DNA of 5,570 nucleotides from CBDUWP01 sp965370955 (lineage in GTDB: Bacteria; Planctomycetota; Phycisphaerae; Sedimentisphaerales; Anaerobacaceae). The notes under the pieces were generated by a model that ran no database searches, was not told where the DNA came from, and saw nothing but the letters and a program-made list of their open reading frames with translations. Location of the stretch: assembly GCA_965370955.1 (NCBI GenBank), contig CBDUWP010000090.1, forward strand, positions 1 through 5,570. The letters are read 5' to 3'. A program made the position numbers and the translations under genes. Shown here piece after piece: positions 1 to 5,570 of this stretch (the first letter of the stretch is position 1; each line of letters begins with the position of its first letter).

Positions 1-1
1 A

Positions 2-1408
2 GAGGACACATTTTTCAACGGGATCAACCATTCATGTGACGTAGTCACTCCCGCCGGCGGTAATTGTTGGCCAATCACCTTAGGCAGCAGTTTCGTCCGT
101 GATATAGATGCAGCCAGTGTCGAATCAGAATTAACTCTTCTGTTTCACACTGACCCTAACAGTACTGTTTGCGCTTTGTATTCAGATCGGATAGCCAATG
201 TTTATCAAGGTTTCAGGAGCGGTTTTGACCTATTTGCAAGAGACATGCTGGCTAGACGTCCCTTGATGAAATGGGTTACCCCTAGAAGTATGCTCGGCAC
301 ATTGTTTGCTCCTCGCATGGAGGGTCGCCGCAGTAGTTATGGCGTTCGGAGTCGCACTTTTTGTCCCGGCGACATGTATTTAACCTGTCGTCTTGACGGG
401 CCAAAGGATCAGGGCCAGACAGCTGTTTTCGCCATCCACGCTATGCTGGAGAGTGCCAGACGCGCCTCCAGCAGTCAATACGGTATAAATCCAGTTTTCA
501 CGACCATAATTCTTGACGAAGCCCCCAATGCCTATGATCACAACAAAAATTACATCTACAATCTTCAAAACGACGTTGAGTATTTGATTTGGGATCCTTG
601 CAATCCCCAGATGCCGAGCATGTATATTCCCGAATTGCGTGACGATTTTGAAAGTTGTTTTTGGCAAGCCACCGGCCGCGATCTTGTTAACGGATACAAA
701 AATACTGGCTTAATGTCACTGGCTCACAATAGCCTTATGATTTGCGATACCCGTAACAATCACCGCTCTAATCAAACAGATTTATATCCTTGGCAAGTAG
801 TCAGCGGCCTTACAAATTACGGAGTCAATGGTGATGAAGGTCACTATGGCGACTATTTATTAACTGGCGGCCCCGGCGGTGGGCCATTATTTAATTTAGC
901 TTATGGTTCGGTTTTCAATTCGATCGAAAGTTATAATGCAGCCACCTTGTTTTCCGATGTCGCTGTTAGTTACAATCAGGGCAAGATAATCAATTTTCTC
1001 CAGATTGGCGGCACAGGAACAATGGGCCATAGCTTTGAGCCTCGCGCTGATGCTATAATTGACAATGAATTTTTCCTTTATAATTTATTTACTGATTCAG
1101 ACGGCGACAATTTTGCTGACATGACCTTTATAGAGGCCGCATTTACCGGCCTTCCATTTTTAAGCTGGACCGAAATTGTGATAGGCGATCCCTTGATGCG
1201 CATAGCCTACGGCCCCGGCGGTCAAGCCAAACCTTTGATCGCAGGCGATCTCAATCACGATGGCATTGTCAATCAGATAGACACTTTGGTTTGGACTCAG
1301 ACTTTCCTTTGCCAGTTACATTGCTCCGATCCCAATTACAATGACATAGCGGACATAGATTTTGACGGCATAATCAATTTTGAAGATTTCGCCCTCATCC
1401 AGCAATAA
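2..1408 (+). CDS. TIGR03790-like secreted protein with C-terminal dockerin-type repeats (5' truncated)
   Basis: The reading frame is open from base 2 to the TAA at 1406-1408, giving 468 residues. The true start lies left of the window; a TTG at 176 is internal, because the residues before it still fit the family. Features resembling TIGR03790 are a 'SVESELTLL' segment (about residues 39-47; the family often shows SVDSEL), 'YLTCRLDG' (126-133), 'GTMGHSFEP' (339-347) and 'LSWTEIVIGDPL' ending at 398. The last two recall the caspase-like fold of gingipain-type (C25) proteins, but no catalytic Cys/His pair is assigned. Residues 416-427 and 451-462 are two dockerin type I calcium loops with Asp/Asn at positions 1, 3, 5, 9 and 12 and Gly at 6. 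The protein ends right after the second loop, with no PEP-CTERM tail or membrane segment. TIGR03790 is known only from exosortase-bearing genomes, and the two downstream PEP-CTERM genes fit that. Export is inferred because the signal peptide is outside the window. Family call fairly confident; function unknown. Confidence 0.8.
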   Translation, partial: EDTFFNGINHSCDVVTPAGGNCWPITLGSSFVRDIDAASVESELTLLFHTDPNSTVCALYSDRIANVYQGFRSGFDLFARDMLARRPLMKWVTPRSMLGTLFAPRMEGRRSSYGVRSRTFCPGDMYLTCRLDGPKDQGQTAVFAIHAMLESARRASSSQYGINPVFTTIILDEAPNAYDHNKNYIYNLQNDVEYLIWDPCNPQMPSMYIPELRDDFESCFWQATGRDLVNGYKNTGLMSLAHNSLMICDTRNNHRSNQTDLYPWQVVSGLTNYGVNGDEGHYGDYLLTGGPGGGPLFNLAYGSVFNSIESYNAATLFSDVAVSYNQGKIINFLQIGGTGTMGHSFEPRADAIIDNEFFLYNLFTDSDGDNFADMTFIEAAFTGLPFLSWTEIVIGDPLMRIAYGPGGQAKPLIAGDLNHDGIVNQIDTLVWTQTFLCQLHCSDPNYNDIADIDFDGIINFEDFALIQQ

Positions 1409-1465
1409 TTGCAGGAAACTACAAATATTTTAGGTAAAATCGCGAAATTCACAGAAAAAAGGTCG

Positions 1466-1483
1466 GGTAATGCCGGTAATGCG
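1466..1483 (+). repeat. 9-bp tandem direct repeat upstream of the PEP-CTERM promoter
   Basis: GGTAATGC occurs at 1466-1473 and again at 1475-1482, a 9-bp period with one differing base at the end of each unit. It ends about 20 bp before the -35 box at 1504. A repeat at this place could be an activator or repressor site, but two copies of 8 bp can also arise by chance, so regulation is only inferred. Confidence 0.4.
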
Positions 1484-1503
1484 GATAATATAGGACTTTA
1501 AAC

Positions 1504-1533
1504 TTGACAAACAGCCCCTTTACCCTCTACAAT
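1504..1533 (+). promoter_or_regulatory. sigma70-type promoter for the PEP-CTERM gene pair
   Basis: A perfect -35 hexamer TTGACA (1504-1509) is followed after 18 bp by TACAAT (1528-1533), which matches five of six bases of the -10 consensus. Transcription would start near 1540, giving a leader of about 57 nt before the ATG at 1598. No convincing terminator separates the upstream dockerin gene from this promoter, so some readthrough from gene 1 is possible. This is the best promoter in the window. Confidence 0.7.
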
Positions 1534-1549
1534 TGGTTCCGATAGATAC

Positions 1550-1585
1550 GGATATTGAGGATATCCAGTTGGGCATTGATGCCCA
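1550..1585 (+). promoter_or_regulatory. Two tandem hairpins in the 5' leader, adjoining the ribosome binding site
   Basis: Hairpin 1 pairs GGATAT (1550-1555) with ATATCC (1561-1566) across a 5-nt loop. Hairpin 2 pairs TGGGCA (1570-1575) with TGCCCA (1580-1585) across the tetraloop TTGA. Both stems are perfect and 6 bp long, separated by 3 nt. The last base of hairpin 2 is the first base of the Shine-Dalgarno AGAAGGAG (1585-1592). The predicted transcript starts about 10 nt upstream, so the hairpins occupy most of the leader. They could stabilise the mRNA or tune ribosome access; the structure is read from sequence and the role is inferred. No U-run follows, so this is not a terminator. Confidence 0.5.
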
Positions 1586-1597
1586 GAAGGAGTGATG

Positions 1598-2380
1598 ATG
1601 AAAAGAACACAGGCGCTGTCATTTTGTTTAATAGTTATTTTGCTATCGCTGTTGGTCGCAGGCACAGCTAAAGCGACAACCGTTTCTGATATCCAATTTC
1701 TTTTAAGAGGCAGTGAGTGCTTTTACGGCGAGGGTGACACCTATGATTCGGAGTTGTTTCTTGACGAGTATCACGGCGATCCATGTGGATTTAGCGGTAG
1801 GATTTTAGCTGATGGCTATTCATGGGCTAATTTTGAGATTCGCGATGCTTCTATGACTATGACCGCTTGCGAATTGTTGAGCGATGACAGTTATCATGTC
1901 AGTGATATGTGGAATCCCGATATTGCCAAGGGCACATTTGCCTCTGGTGCCGTTCTTACGATAACCGGTTCTATCTGGGAGACCGTTTATGACAGTTCGG
2001 GCCAGACGATTTTGTCATCGACTAAGATATTTGATACTGGCAGTGTTTTAGAAGCCTTAGTTAATGCTAATTTCGTAGCAGAAGAGGGTCAAGGCATTAC
2101 TCGGATGAATGCCATTAACTTCCAACAGCATTACACTTTAACAGGCGGTGAACTAATCACAGGCGATGTGACAGGTTTAGTCATGGGCAGTCAGATAATC
2201 AGTGATACAACCTTATACTTTTGTTCGCAGGGCGATGACGATGGGCCAGTTTCTGATTTTCAGGAAGACATTTTCTGCAGAGCCCCCAGTGCCATTCAAA
2301 TGTATACAATACCGGAACCAGCCACTTGTTTAATATTAGCATTAGGTGGTTTTTTTCTTACAAAGCGTAACAATAAATAA
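1598..2380 (+). CDS. PEP-CTERM sorting-domain protein (first of two)
   Basis: This 260-residue protein is predicted to be exported and then anchored or processed by an exosortase. The ATG at 1598 is preferred because AGGAG (1588-1592) lies 5 nt upstream; GTG 1592 overlaps the Shine-Dalgarno and ATG 1595 is too close. An N-terminal signal peptide has basic KR at 2-3, a hydrophobic core from about 6 to 22, and a likely cleavage after A24-K25-A26. The middle has no recognised domain and contains scattered cysteines (for example C41, C63, C91). The C-terminus is a canonical PEP-CTERM tail: P239-E240-P241, a short hydrophobic helix (242-255), then a basic end (K256, R257, K260). It shares short motifs with the next gene, including an N-terminal I-Q-[FL]-L and a T-x-T-[AG]-C-[DE]-x-L-S block (87-95), so the two are probably diverged paralogues. 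Expressed from the promoter at 1504. Cargo function unknown; the sorting class is secure. Confidence 0.9.
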   Translation: MKRTQALSFCLIVILLSLLVAGTAKATTVSDIQFLLRGSECFYGEGDTYDSELFLDEYHGDPCGFSGRILADGYSWANFEIRDASMTMTACELLSDDSYHVSDMWNPDIAKGTFASGAVLTITGSIWETVYDSSGQTILSSTKIFDTGSVLEALVNANFVAEEGQGITRMNAINFQQHYTLTGGELITGDVTGLVMGSQIISDTTLYFCSQGDDDGPVSDFQEDIFCRAPSAIQMYTIPEPATCLILALGGFFLTKRNNK

Positions 2381-2384
2381 ACTT

Positions 2385-2412
2385 TTGGAGTTGATTCAAG
2401 GACGAATATACT
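2385..2412 (+). promoter_or_regulatory. Possible weak promoter between the two PEP-CTERM genes
   Basis: TATACT (2407-2412) is a good -10 hexamer, preceded after 16 bp by TTGGAG (2385-2390), which matches only the first three bases of the -35 consensus. It lies in the 78-bp gap (2381-2459), which has no terminator-like hairpin. The second gene may therefore be co-transcribed with the first and also have a minor start of its own. Low confidence. Confidence 0.25.
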
Positions 2413-2459
2413 ATTTAACTTTTTTTTGATGTAGAAATAAATTAACAGGAGGACAGGTG

Positions 2460-3143
2460 ATGAAAAGATTATTAGTAATAGCATTGATAGCCTTATTGGT
2501 CAGCACGACAGCATCGGCAGCAATAACAAAGATTCAGCTGCTCGTTGGTACAGGGCTTGCGAGTTCTTTTGTCAATTCTACTGGCATTCAAACAATTTCT
2601 GGTACAAATGGCGGCGCCTATATATTTACTGATGAAGGTGGCGCAACCCCTTCTTTTTTCGGCTTTACTTACATGTCAACCACCTTTACTGGTTGCGATG
2701 ACCTGTCTTCCGGCGGCATCGCCGCAGCTGATTTTGATGGCGGTTCATGGACGGCAACAATTTATGATCCATGCGATACCAGCAACAATATACTCTTTTC
2801 GATTTCCGGTACGGTTGATTGGTATGAGGAAGAAGAGAAAACCAGTAATGGTGTTGAGGGCAGAGGTATTATCACTATAACAGGAACAACTGTAGGCGAC
2901 TATTGGACAAGAGATAACAGAGGTGGAGCTGCATGGGATTCATCCAACGGTAAAAGCGGCATAACAACAACCATCACTGGCGCCTCGCAAGATGGCGATC
3001 TTAAAGACTACGCTACTGATTGGTCTTCAAACAATGTGATATTATTCATCCATGCTGATTCAAGTGCTATTCCCGAACCGGCAACACTTGGCCTTTTAGG
3101 CCTTGGCGCGTTAGCTTTTAGAAGAAAACGCAAACGTTCATAG
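2460..3143 (+). CDS. PEP-CTERM sorting-domain protein (second of two)
   Basis: This 227-residue exported protein is predicted to be an exosortase substrate. ATG 2460 is chosen over GTG 2457 because a strong AGGAGG (2447-2452) sits 7 nt before the ATG. The signal peptide has KR at 2-3, a hydrophobic core (4-14) and a cleavage site after A18-S19-A20. The mature part is rich in Gly, Ser and Thr, as is common in extracellular matrix-type proteins, and has only two mature-region cysteines (C79, C105). The tail is textbook PEP-CTERM: P205-E206-P207, the hydrophobic segment A208-F220, and a strongly basic end (R221-R226). The T-x-T-G-C-D-x-L-S block at 75-83 matches the preceding protein, as does a following beta-rich 'ISGTV' stretch, suggesting duplication and divergence. 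It lies 79 bp after the first gene and before the terminator at 3224, so it is probably the end of a two-gene operon. Specific function unknown. Confidence 0.9.
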   Translation: MKRLLVIALIALLVSTTASAAITKIQLLVGTGLASSFVNSTGIQTISGTNGGAYIFTDEGGATPSFFGFTYMSTTFTGCDDLSSGGIAAADFDGGSWTATIYDPCDTSNNILFSISGTVDWYEEEEKTSNGVEGRGIITITGTTVGDYWTRDNRGGAAWDSSNGKSGITTTITGASQDGDLKDYATDWSSNNVILFIHADSSAIPEPATLGLLGLGALAFRRKRKRS

Positions 3144-3223
3144 GCATAGAATCATCTTTTCACAACCTGTTTTTACACCACGCTTGTTAAAGAAGCATGG
3201 GTTTGACAAATGTGTATAGTACT

Positions 3224-3254
3224 AAAGCCCCATTTTGAGATGGGGCTTTTTTTT
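3224..3254 (+). terminator. Strong Rho-independent terminator after the PEP-CTERM pair
   Basis: AAAGCCCCAT (3224-3233) pairs perfectly with ATGGGGCTTT (3240-3249) across the 6-nt loop TTTGAG. The T-run 3247-3254 gives eight uridines. The stem has a GC-rich core and lies 80 bp after the stop of the second PEP-CTERM gene. On the minus strand only three T's follow the stem, so it works mainly for + strand transcripts. It isolates the kinase gene from the upstream unit. Confidence 0.92.
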
Positions 3255-3288
3255 GCGCATCAATAACAAAACAGCCATCATTTTCTAT

Positions 3289-3317
3289 TTGCAATTATCA
3301 ATCGCCCAATTTATACT
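3289..3317 (+). promoter_or_regulatory. Candidate promoter for the PfkB-family kinase gene
   Basis: TTGCAA (3289-3294, four of six to consensus) and TATACT (3312-3317, five of six) are separated by 17 bp, between the terminator at 3224-3254 and the ATG at 3362. A transcript would start near 3324, leaving a leader of about 38 nt. A promoter is expected in this 107-bp gap because of the terminator before it, but this exact pair is only a candidate. Confidence 0.4.
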
Positions 3318-3361
3318 CGTTTTTTGACAGCGATTATGCTTATATTGTGAGGTAACTTAAG

Positions 3362-4312
3362 ATGGCGATACCTAAGGTAGTGGTAGTTGGCAGCTGTTGC
3401 GTAGAGACAGTACTCAGATGCAGTCAGATACCTTCTGCCGGTGAGACTGTTTTGGGCACAGCCCTATCCCACAAAGCCTCTGGCCCCGGCCTCGTCCAAG
3501 CCGCTCAAGCCTCCCTTTGCGGCTGCCGCGTCCATTTAATAAGTAAAGTCGGCGGCGATTGCCTCAGCCATTTCATCACAGAATCCCTCGCAGAGTTCGA
3601 TATTGACGATCGCTTCATTTACACAGCCAAAGCCAAGCACACCAGCATTGCCATCACGCTAGTCAACAGTGCCGGCGACAATGCCAACTGCATATACAAT
3701 GGCGCCAGCGGCGCTCTTTTAGCCAGTGAGATAGAGTCTTGCGAATCGGTCATAGCCGATGCTGACGTATGCCTGATTCACGGCGAGCTTCCTCAAGAGG
3801 CCATTTTAGCAGCGATCAATTTATCTCATCTTCATTCGACCCGCGTGATCATCAATCCCGCTCAGCCGATAGATGAGCCGGCGACTGGCCATAATCTCAA
3901 GCTGCCTATTGAATATTTCGTAAACAATCTTTTGATTCCGAATCTTTATGAAGCCGCCCAGATAACCGAGCGTTCGACAGCCAACATTCGCGCGGCCAAG
4001 CTGATTGGTTCTGACATTATAGCTCGCGGCGCAAAATCTGCCGTAATCACAATGGGTCGTCGTGGTTCGATGATTGTCGATCGCAATGATGCCAATCACG
4101 TAGATGCTTTTACCGTAGACTTAGTTGATAAAGCCGCAACAGGCGATGCGTTTGCTGGCGCGCTGGCCGCTTCGATAGCTGTTGGCGATAATTTAAATAC
4201 AGCGGTAAAATTTGCTTCAGCCGCCGCCGGCCTTGCCTGCACAAAATTCGGCACGATAGAATCTTTACCGCAAAAGACAGACATTATTGAGCTTTTGCAA
4301 AAAAAAGATTAA
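3362..4312 (+). CDS. PfkB/ribokinase-family carbohydrate kinase, substrate unclear
   Basis: This 316-residue cytoplasmic kinase is full length for the ribokinase family, whose members move the ATP gamma-phosphate to a sugar or nucleoside hydroxyl. GAGG (3349-3352) lies 9 nt before ATG 3362. Visible landmarks are the N-terminal beta strand and 'VVVGS' (7-11), 'IPSAGETVLG' (23-32), 'KVGGD' (62-66), 'HGELP' with E142, the N-x-x-E Mg/phosphate motif (N194, E197), 'ITMGRRGS' (229-236), and the signature 'ATGDAFAGA' (259-267) with the catalytic base D262. The sugar-binding end departs from E. coli RbsK: its N-x-D near the start reads C13-V14-E15, and the GGKGANQ motif reads S40-G-P-G-L-V-Q46, losing the Lys and Asn that contact ribose. 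The catalytic machinery therefore looks active but the substrate is probably not ribose. It is separated from the PEP-CTERM genes by the terminator at 3224 and is followed by a 122-bp gap, so it is likely monocistronic. Family certain; substrate unknown. Confidence 0.93.
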   Translation: MAIPKVVVVGSCCVETVLRCSQIPSAGETVLGTALSHKASGPGLVQAAQASLCGCRVHLISKVGGDCLSHFITESLAEFDIDDRFIYTAKAKHTSIAITLVNSAGDNANCIYNGASGALLASEIESCESVIADADVCLIHGELPQEAILAAINLSHLHSTRVIINPAQPIDEPATGHNLKLPIEYFVNNLLIPNLYEAAQITERSTANIRAAKLIGSDIIARGAKSAVITMGRRGSMIVDRNDANHVDAFTVDLVDKAATGDAFAGALAASIAVGDNLNTAVKFASAAAGLACTKFGTIESLPQKTDIIELLQKKD

Positions 4313-4434
4313 AAAAACTGTAAGCTATTCGTCAATTTTGGACTAATATAGAGAGCACATAGGTTTATTCAAACAAATATCGTGGTCTTTTTGTATATTT
4401 TAACGAACGAATAATTTTTTTGAGGAATTTTATT

Positions 4435-5570
4435 ATGTCTAAAAATATTTTCAAAAGCACCATTGTGGCAATGATTGTGATTATAAGCTTTTCATCGATT
4501 AGCTTTGGTTCAAACATTCCATTGCAATCAGTTCCATCTGACGTTTTGTTTTGCATAGGCGTCAACAATCTCGATGCCGCGCTTGGCCGTACGGATCAAT
4601 TTTTGAGCGGCGTTTCTCCGATTCCGATGGGTTTATCTATGATGGTCAGGATGCAGCTGGCCGCAATTTTGGGCAATCCTCAGCTGGCTGGCCTCGATAC
4701 TGCTGGCAATTGGCTATTCATCGGTAAGGCCAAAGCAAATAGCCCTGTCCCAGAGATATTGATACTTGTCCCCATCACGGATTTCGACCAACTAGCCACC
4801 AATTCTGGCCTAACCTCTAAGGGCAACAGCAGCTGGCAAGCCACTGTCAACATGAAGACCATCACCTTAACCAAGCTCACAGATAATTACGCATTGATGT
4901 GCGACTATTCAGATGTCAATCAGGTCACGGCTGTAGTCGCTTCGATGAAAACTGAAAAGTCACTCGCCAAGCGTATGCCCTCTTTGCAGCAGCAATCGAT
5001 TGCCGATCGTTCGATATGGATTTGGCTTAATGCGCAAAGCCTTTGGCACAATTATAAAGACCAGATTTTAGCCGGCATGGCAAAGGTAAAGACTCAAGCC
5101 TCCGCTCAAGCAGCTACTGGCGGCACTTGCGGAATTAATGGTATGGACGGCATTTTCGATGCTTACATTGACATTGTAAAAACTATTTTAGGTGAATCTG
5201 ATTCGGCATTGATTGGCCTTGACATCACGGCGGACATGCTAACAATCACTGAAGCGGTGGAAGCTAAAACAGGTAGCAATTTAGCTTCGAAATTAACCAC
5301 GACCCCAAAAACCTCCGCCAACACAGTACAGGGTTTTTTGCGTAAAGATGCTCTCGTCAATCTGTGTGCTAAAAATAAAAATCCAATCATCAAAGACATC
5401 AATAAATGGGCTGTAAGCTTCATGAAAAACATTGCTAAAGATGCTCTTGACGAAGAACAAACAAAATCCCTATTAGAATCTTACGACAAAACTTACGAAG
5501 TGACAGGTGACTATTCAGCGATTTCGATCTATCAACCAGAGGGTGACTCTGGTGGTGGAATTTGCGGCTT
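4435..5570 (+). CDS. Secreted protein of unknown function, DUF3352-like pattern (3' truncated)
   Basis: The frame is open from ATG 4435 to the window edge: 378 whole codons with no stop. GAGGA (4422-4426) is 8 nt before the ATG. A signal peptide is clear: K3 and K7, a hydrophobic core (9-22) and likely cleavage after S23-F24-G25. The mature start 'VPSDVLFCIGVNNLDAAL' (33-50), a 'GNWLFIG' strand, and 'LILVPITDFDQLA' (109-121) followed by a 'DNYALM' strand resemble the secreted planctomycete proteins with 'P..V.F..V.NLD' and 'VP..D[FY]' patterns, some of which are labelled DUF3352. I recognise the pattern but cannot confirm the family. The later part is alpha/beta with an Ala/Gly-rich segment around 225-240 and ends at the edge in 'GDSGGGICG'. 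No catalytic motif is visible. No confident promoter was found in 4313-4434, which is AT-rich. It is probably periplasmic or surface located. Coding status is supported by the intact frame, Shine-Dalgarno and signal peptide. Confidence 0.88.
   Translation, partial: MSKNIFKSTIVAMIVIISFSSISFGSNIPLQSVPSDVLFCIGVNNLDAALGRTDQFLSGVSPIPMGLSMMVRMQLAAILGNPQLAGLDTAGNWLFIGKAKANSPVPEILILVPITDFDQLATNSGLTSKGNSSWQATVNMKTITLTKLTDNYALMCDYSDVNQVTAVVASMKTEKSLAKRMPSLQQQSIADRSIWIWLNAQSLWHNYKDQILAGMAKVKTQASAQAATGGTCGINGMDGIFDAYIDIVKTILGESDSALIGLDITADMLTITEAVEAKTGSNLASKLTTTPKTSANTVQGFLRKDALVNLCAKNKNPIIKDINKWAVSFMKNIAKDALDEEQTKSLLESYDKTYEVTGDYSAISIYQPEGDSGGGICG

Noticed and set aside
176..178. TTG as the start of the dockerin gene
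   Set aside because: The frame is open back to base 2, and residues before 176 include a family-like SVESELTLL segment. There is no Shine-Dalgarno before the TTG.
1427..1440. ATTTT-AGGT-AAAAT hairpin after the dockerin gene as a terminator
   Set aside because: The 5-bp stem is all A/T and no T-run follows.
2296..2484. Short hydrophobic reading frame on the minus strand
   Set aside because: It is antisense to the end of one PEP-CTERM gene, the AT-rich gap and the signal peptide of the next; the hydrophobic look comes from that composition.
2545..2880. Second + strand frame inside the second PEP-CTERM gene
   Set aside because: It overlaps a gene with a secure signal peptide, Shine-Dalgarno and PEP-CTERM tail in another frame, and has no ribosome site of its own.
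3203..3220. Promoter TTGACA (3203-3208) with TATAGT (3215-3220)
   Set aside because: The spacer is only 6 bp, and the terminator stem follows directly.
3324..3346. Promoter TTGACA (3324-3329) with TATATT (3341-3346) before the kinase gene
   Set aside because: The spacer is 11 bp, too short for a sigma70 promoter, and the start would fall on the Shine-Dalgarno. No better partner hexamer lies at 16-18 bp.
3821..4284. Minus-strand frames opposite the kinase gene
   Set aside because: The + strand encodes a full-length PfkB protein with conserved motifs throughout this interval.
4365..5432. Minus-strand frames opposite the last gene
   Set aside because: The + strand has one continuous frame from ATG 4435 with a signal peptide; the minus frames are short, scattered and lack ribosome sites.

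Overview
The window looks like chromosomal DNA from a PEP-CTERM/exosortase bacterium, most likely a planctomycete of the Phycisphaerae/Sedimentisphaerales kind. The evidence is two secreted proteins with canonical PEP-CTERM tails, a protein resembling the exosortase-associated family TIGR03790 with a dockerin-type C-terminus, and a secreted protein with the 'P..V.F...NNLD / VP..DFD' pattern common in planctomycetes. Base composition is moderate (mid-40s % GC by eye). The taxonomic call is inference; there is no rRNA or marker gene here.

Layout, all on the + strand: (1) 2-1408, the 3' part of a TIGR03790-like gene, open through the left edge and ending in two calcium-binding dockerin loops; (2) 1409-1597, an intergenic region with a 9-bp direct repeat, a near-consensus sigma70 promoter (TTGACA-18-TACAAT) and a short leader with two perfect hairpins in tandem directly before the Shine-Dalgarno; (3) 1598-2380 and 2460-3143, two PEP-CTERM proteins that look like diverged paralogues, followed by a strong intrinsic terminator at 3224-3254; (4) 3362-4312, a PfkB/ribokinase-family kinase with an intact ATP/catalytic end but a rewritten sugar-binding end; (5) 4435-5570, the 5' part of a secreted protein of unknown function, open through the right edge.

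Genes 1-3 form an extracytoplasmic group. PEP-CTERM proteins are exported by a signal peptide and then processed by an exosortase at the outer envelope, and TIGR03790 is known to occur only in exosortase-bearing genomes. The exosortase itself is not in this window. The promoter at 1504 and the terminator at 3224 bracket the two PEP-CTERM genes as a probable two-gene transcription unit. The kinase and the last gene are separate from this unit and have no obvious functional link to it.

No tRNA, rRNA, CRISPR array, insertion sequence or phage gene was seen. No intergenic stretch exceeds 300 bases. I do not see a clear-cut new system. The most unusual points are the TIGR03790-dockerin combination, the tandem-hairpin leader, the paired PEP-CTERM paralogues, and the atypical sugar-binding motif of the kinase.
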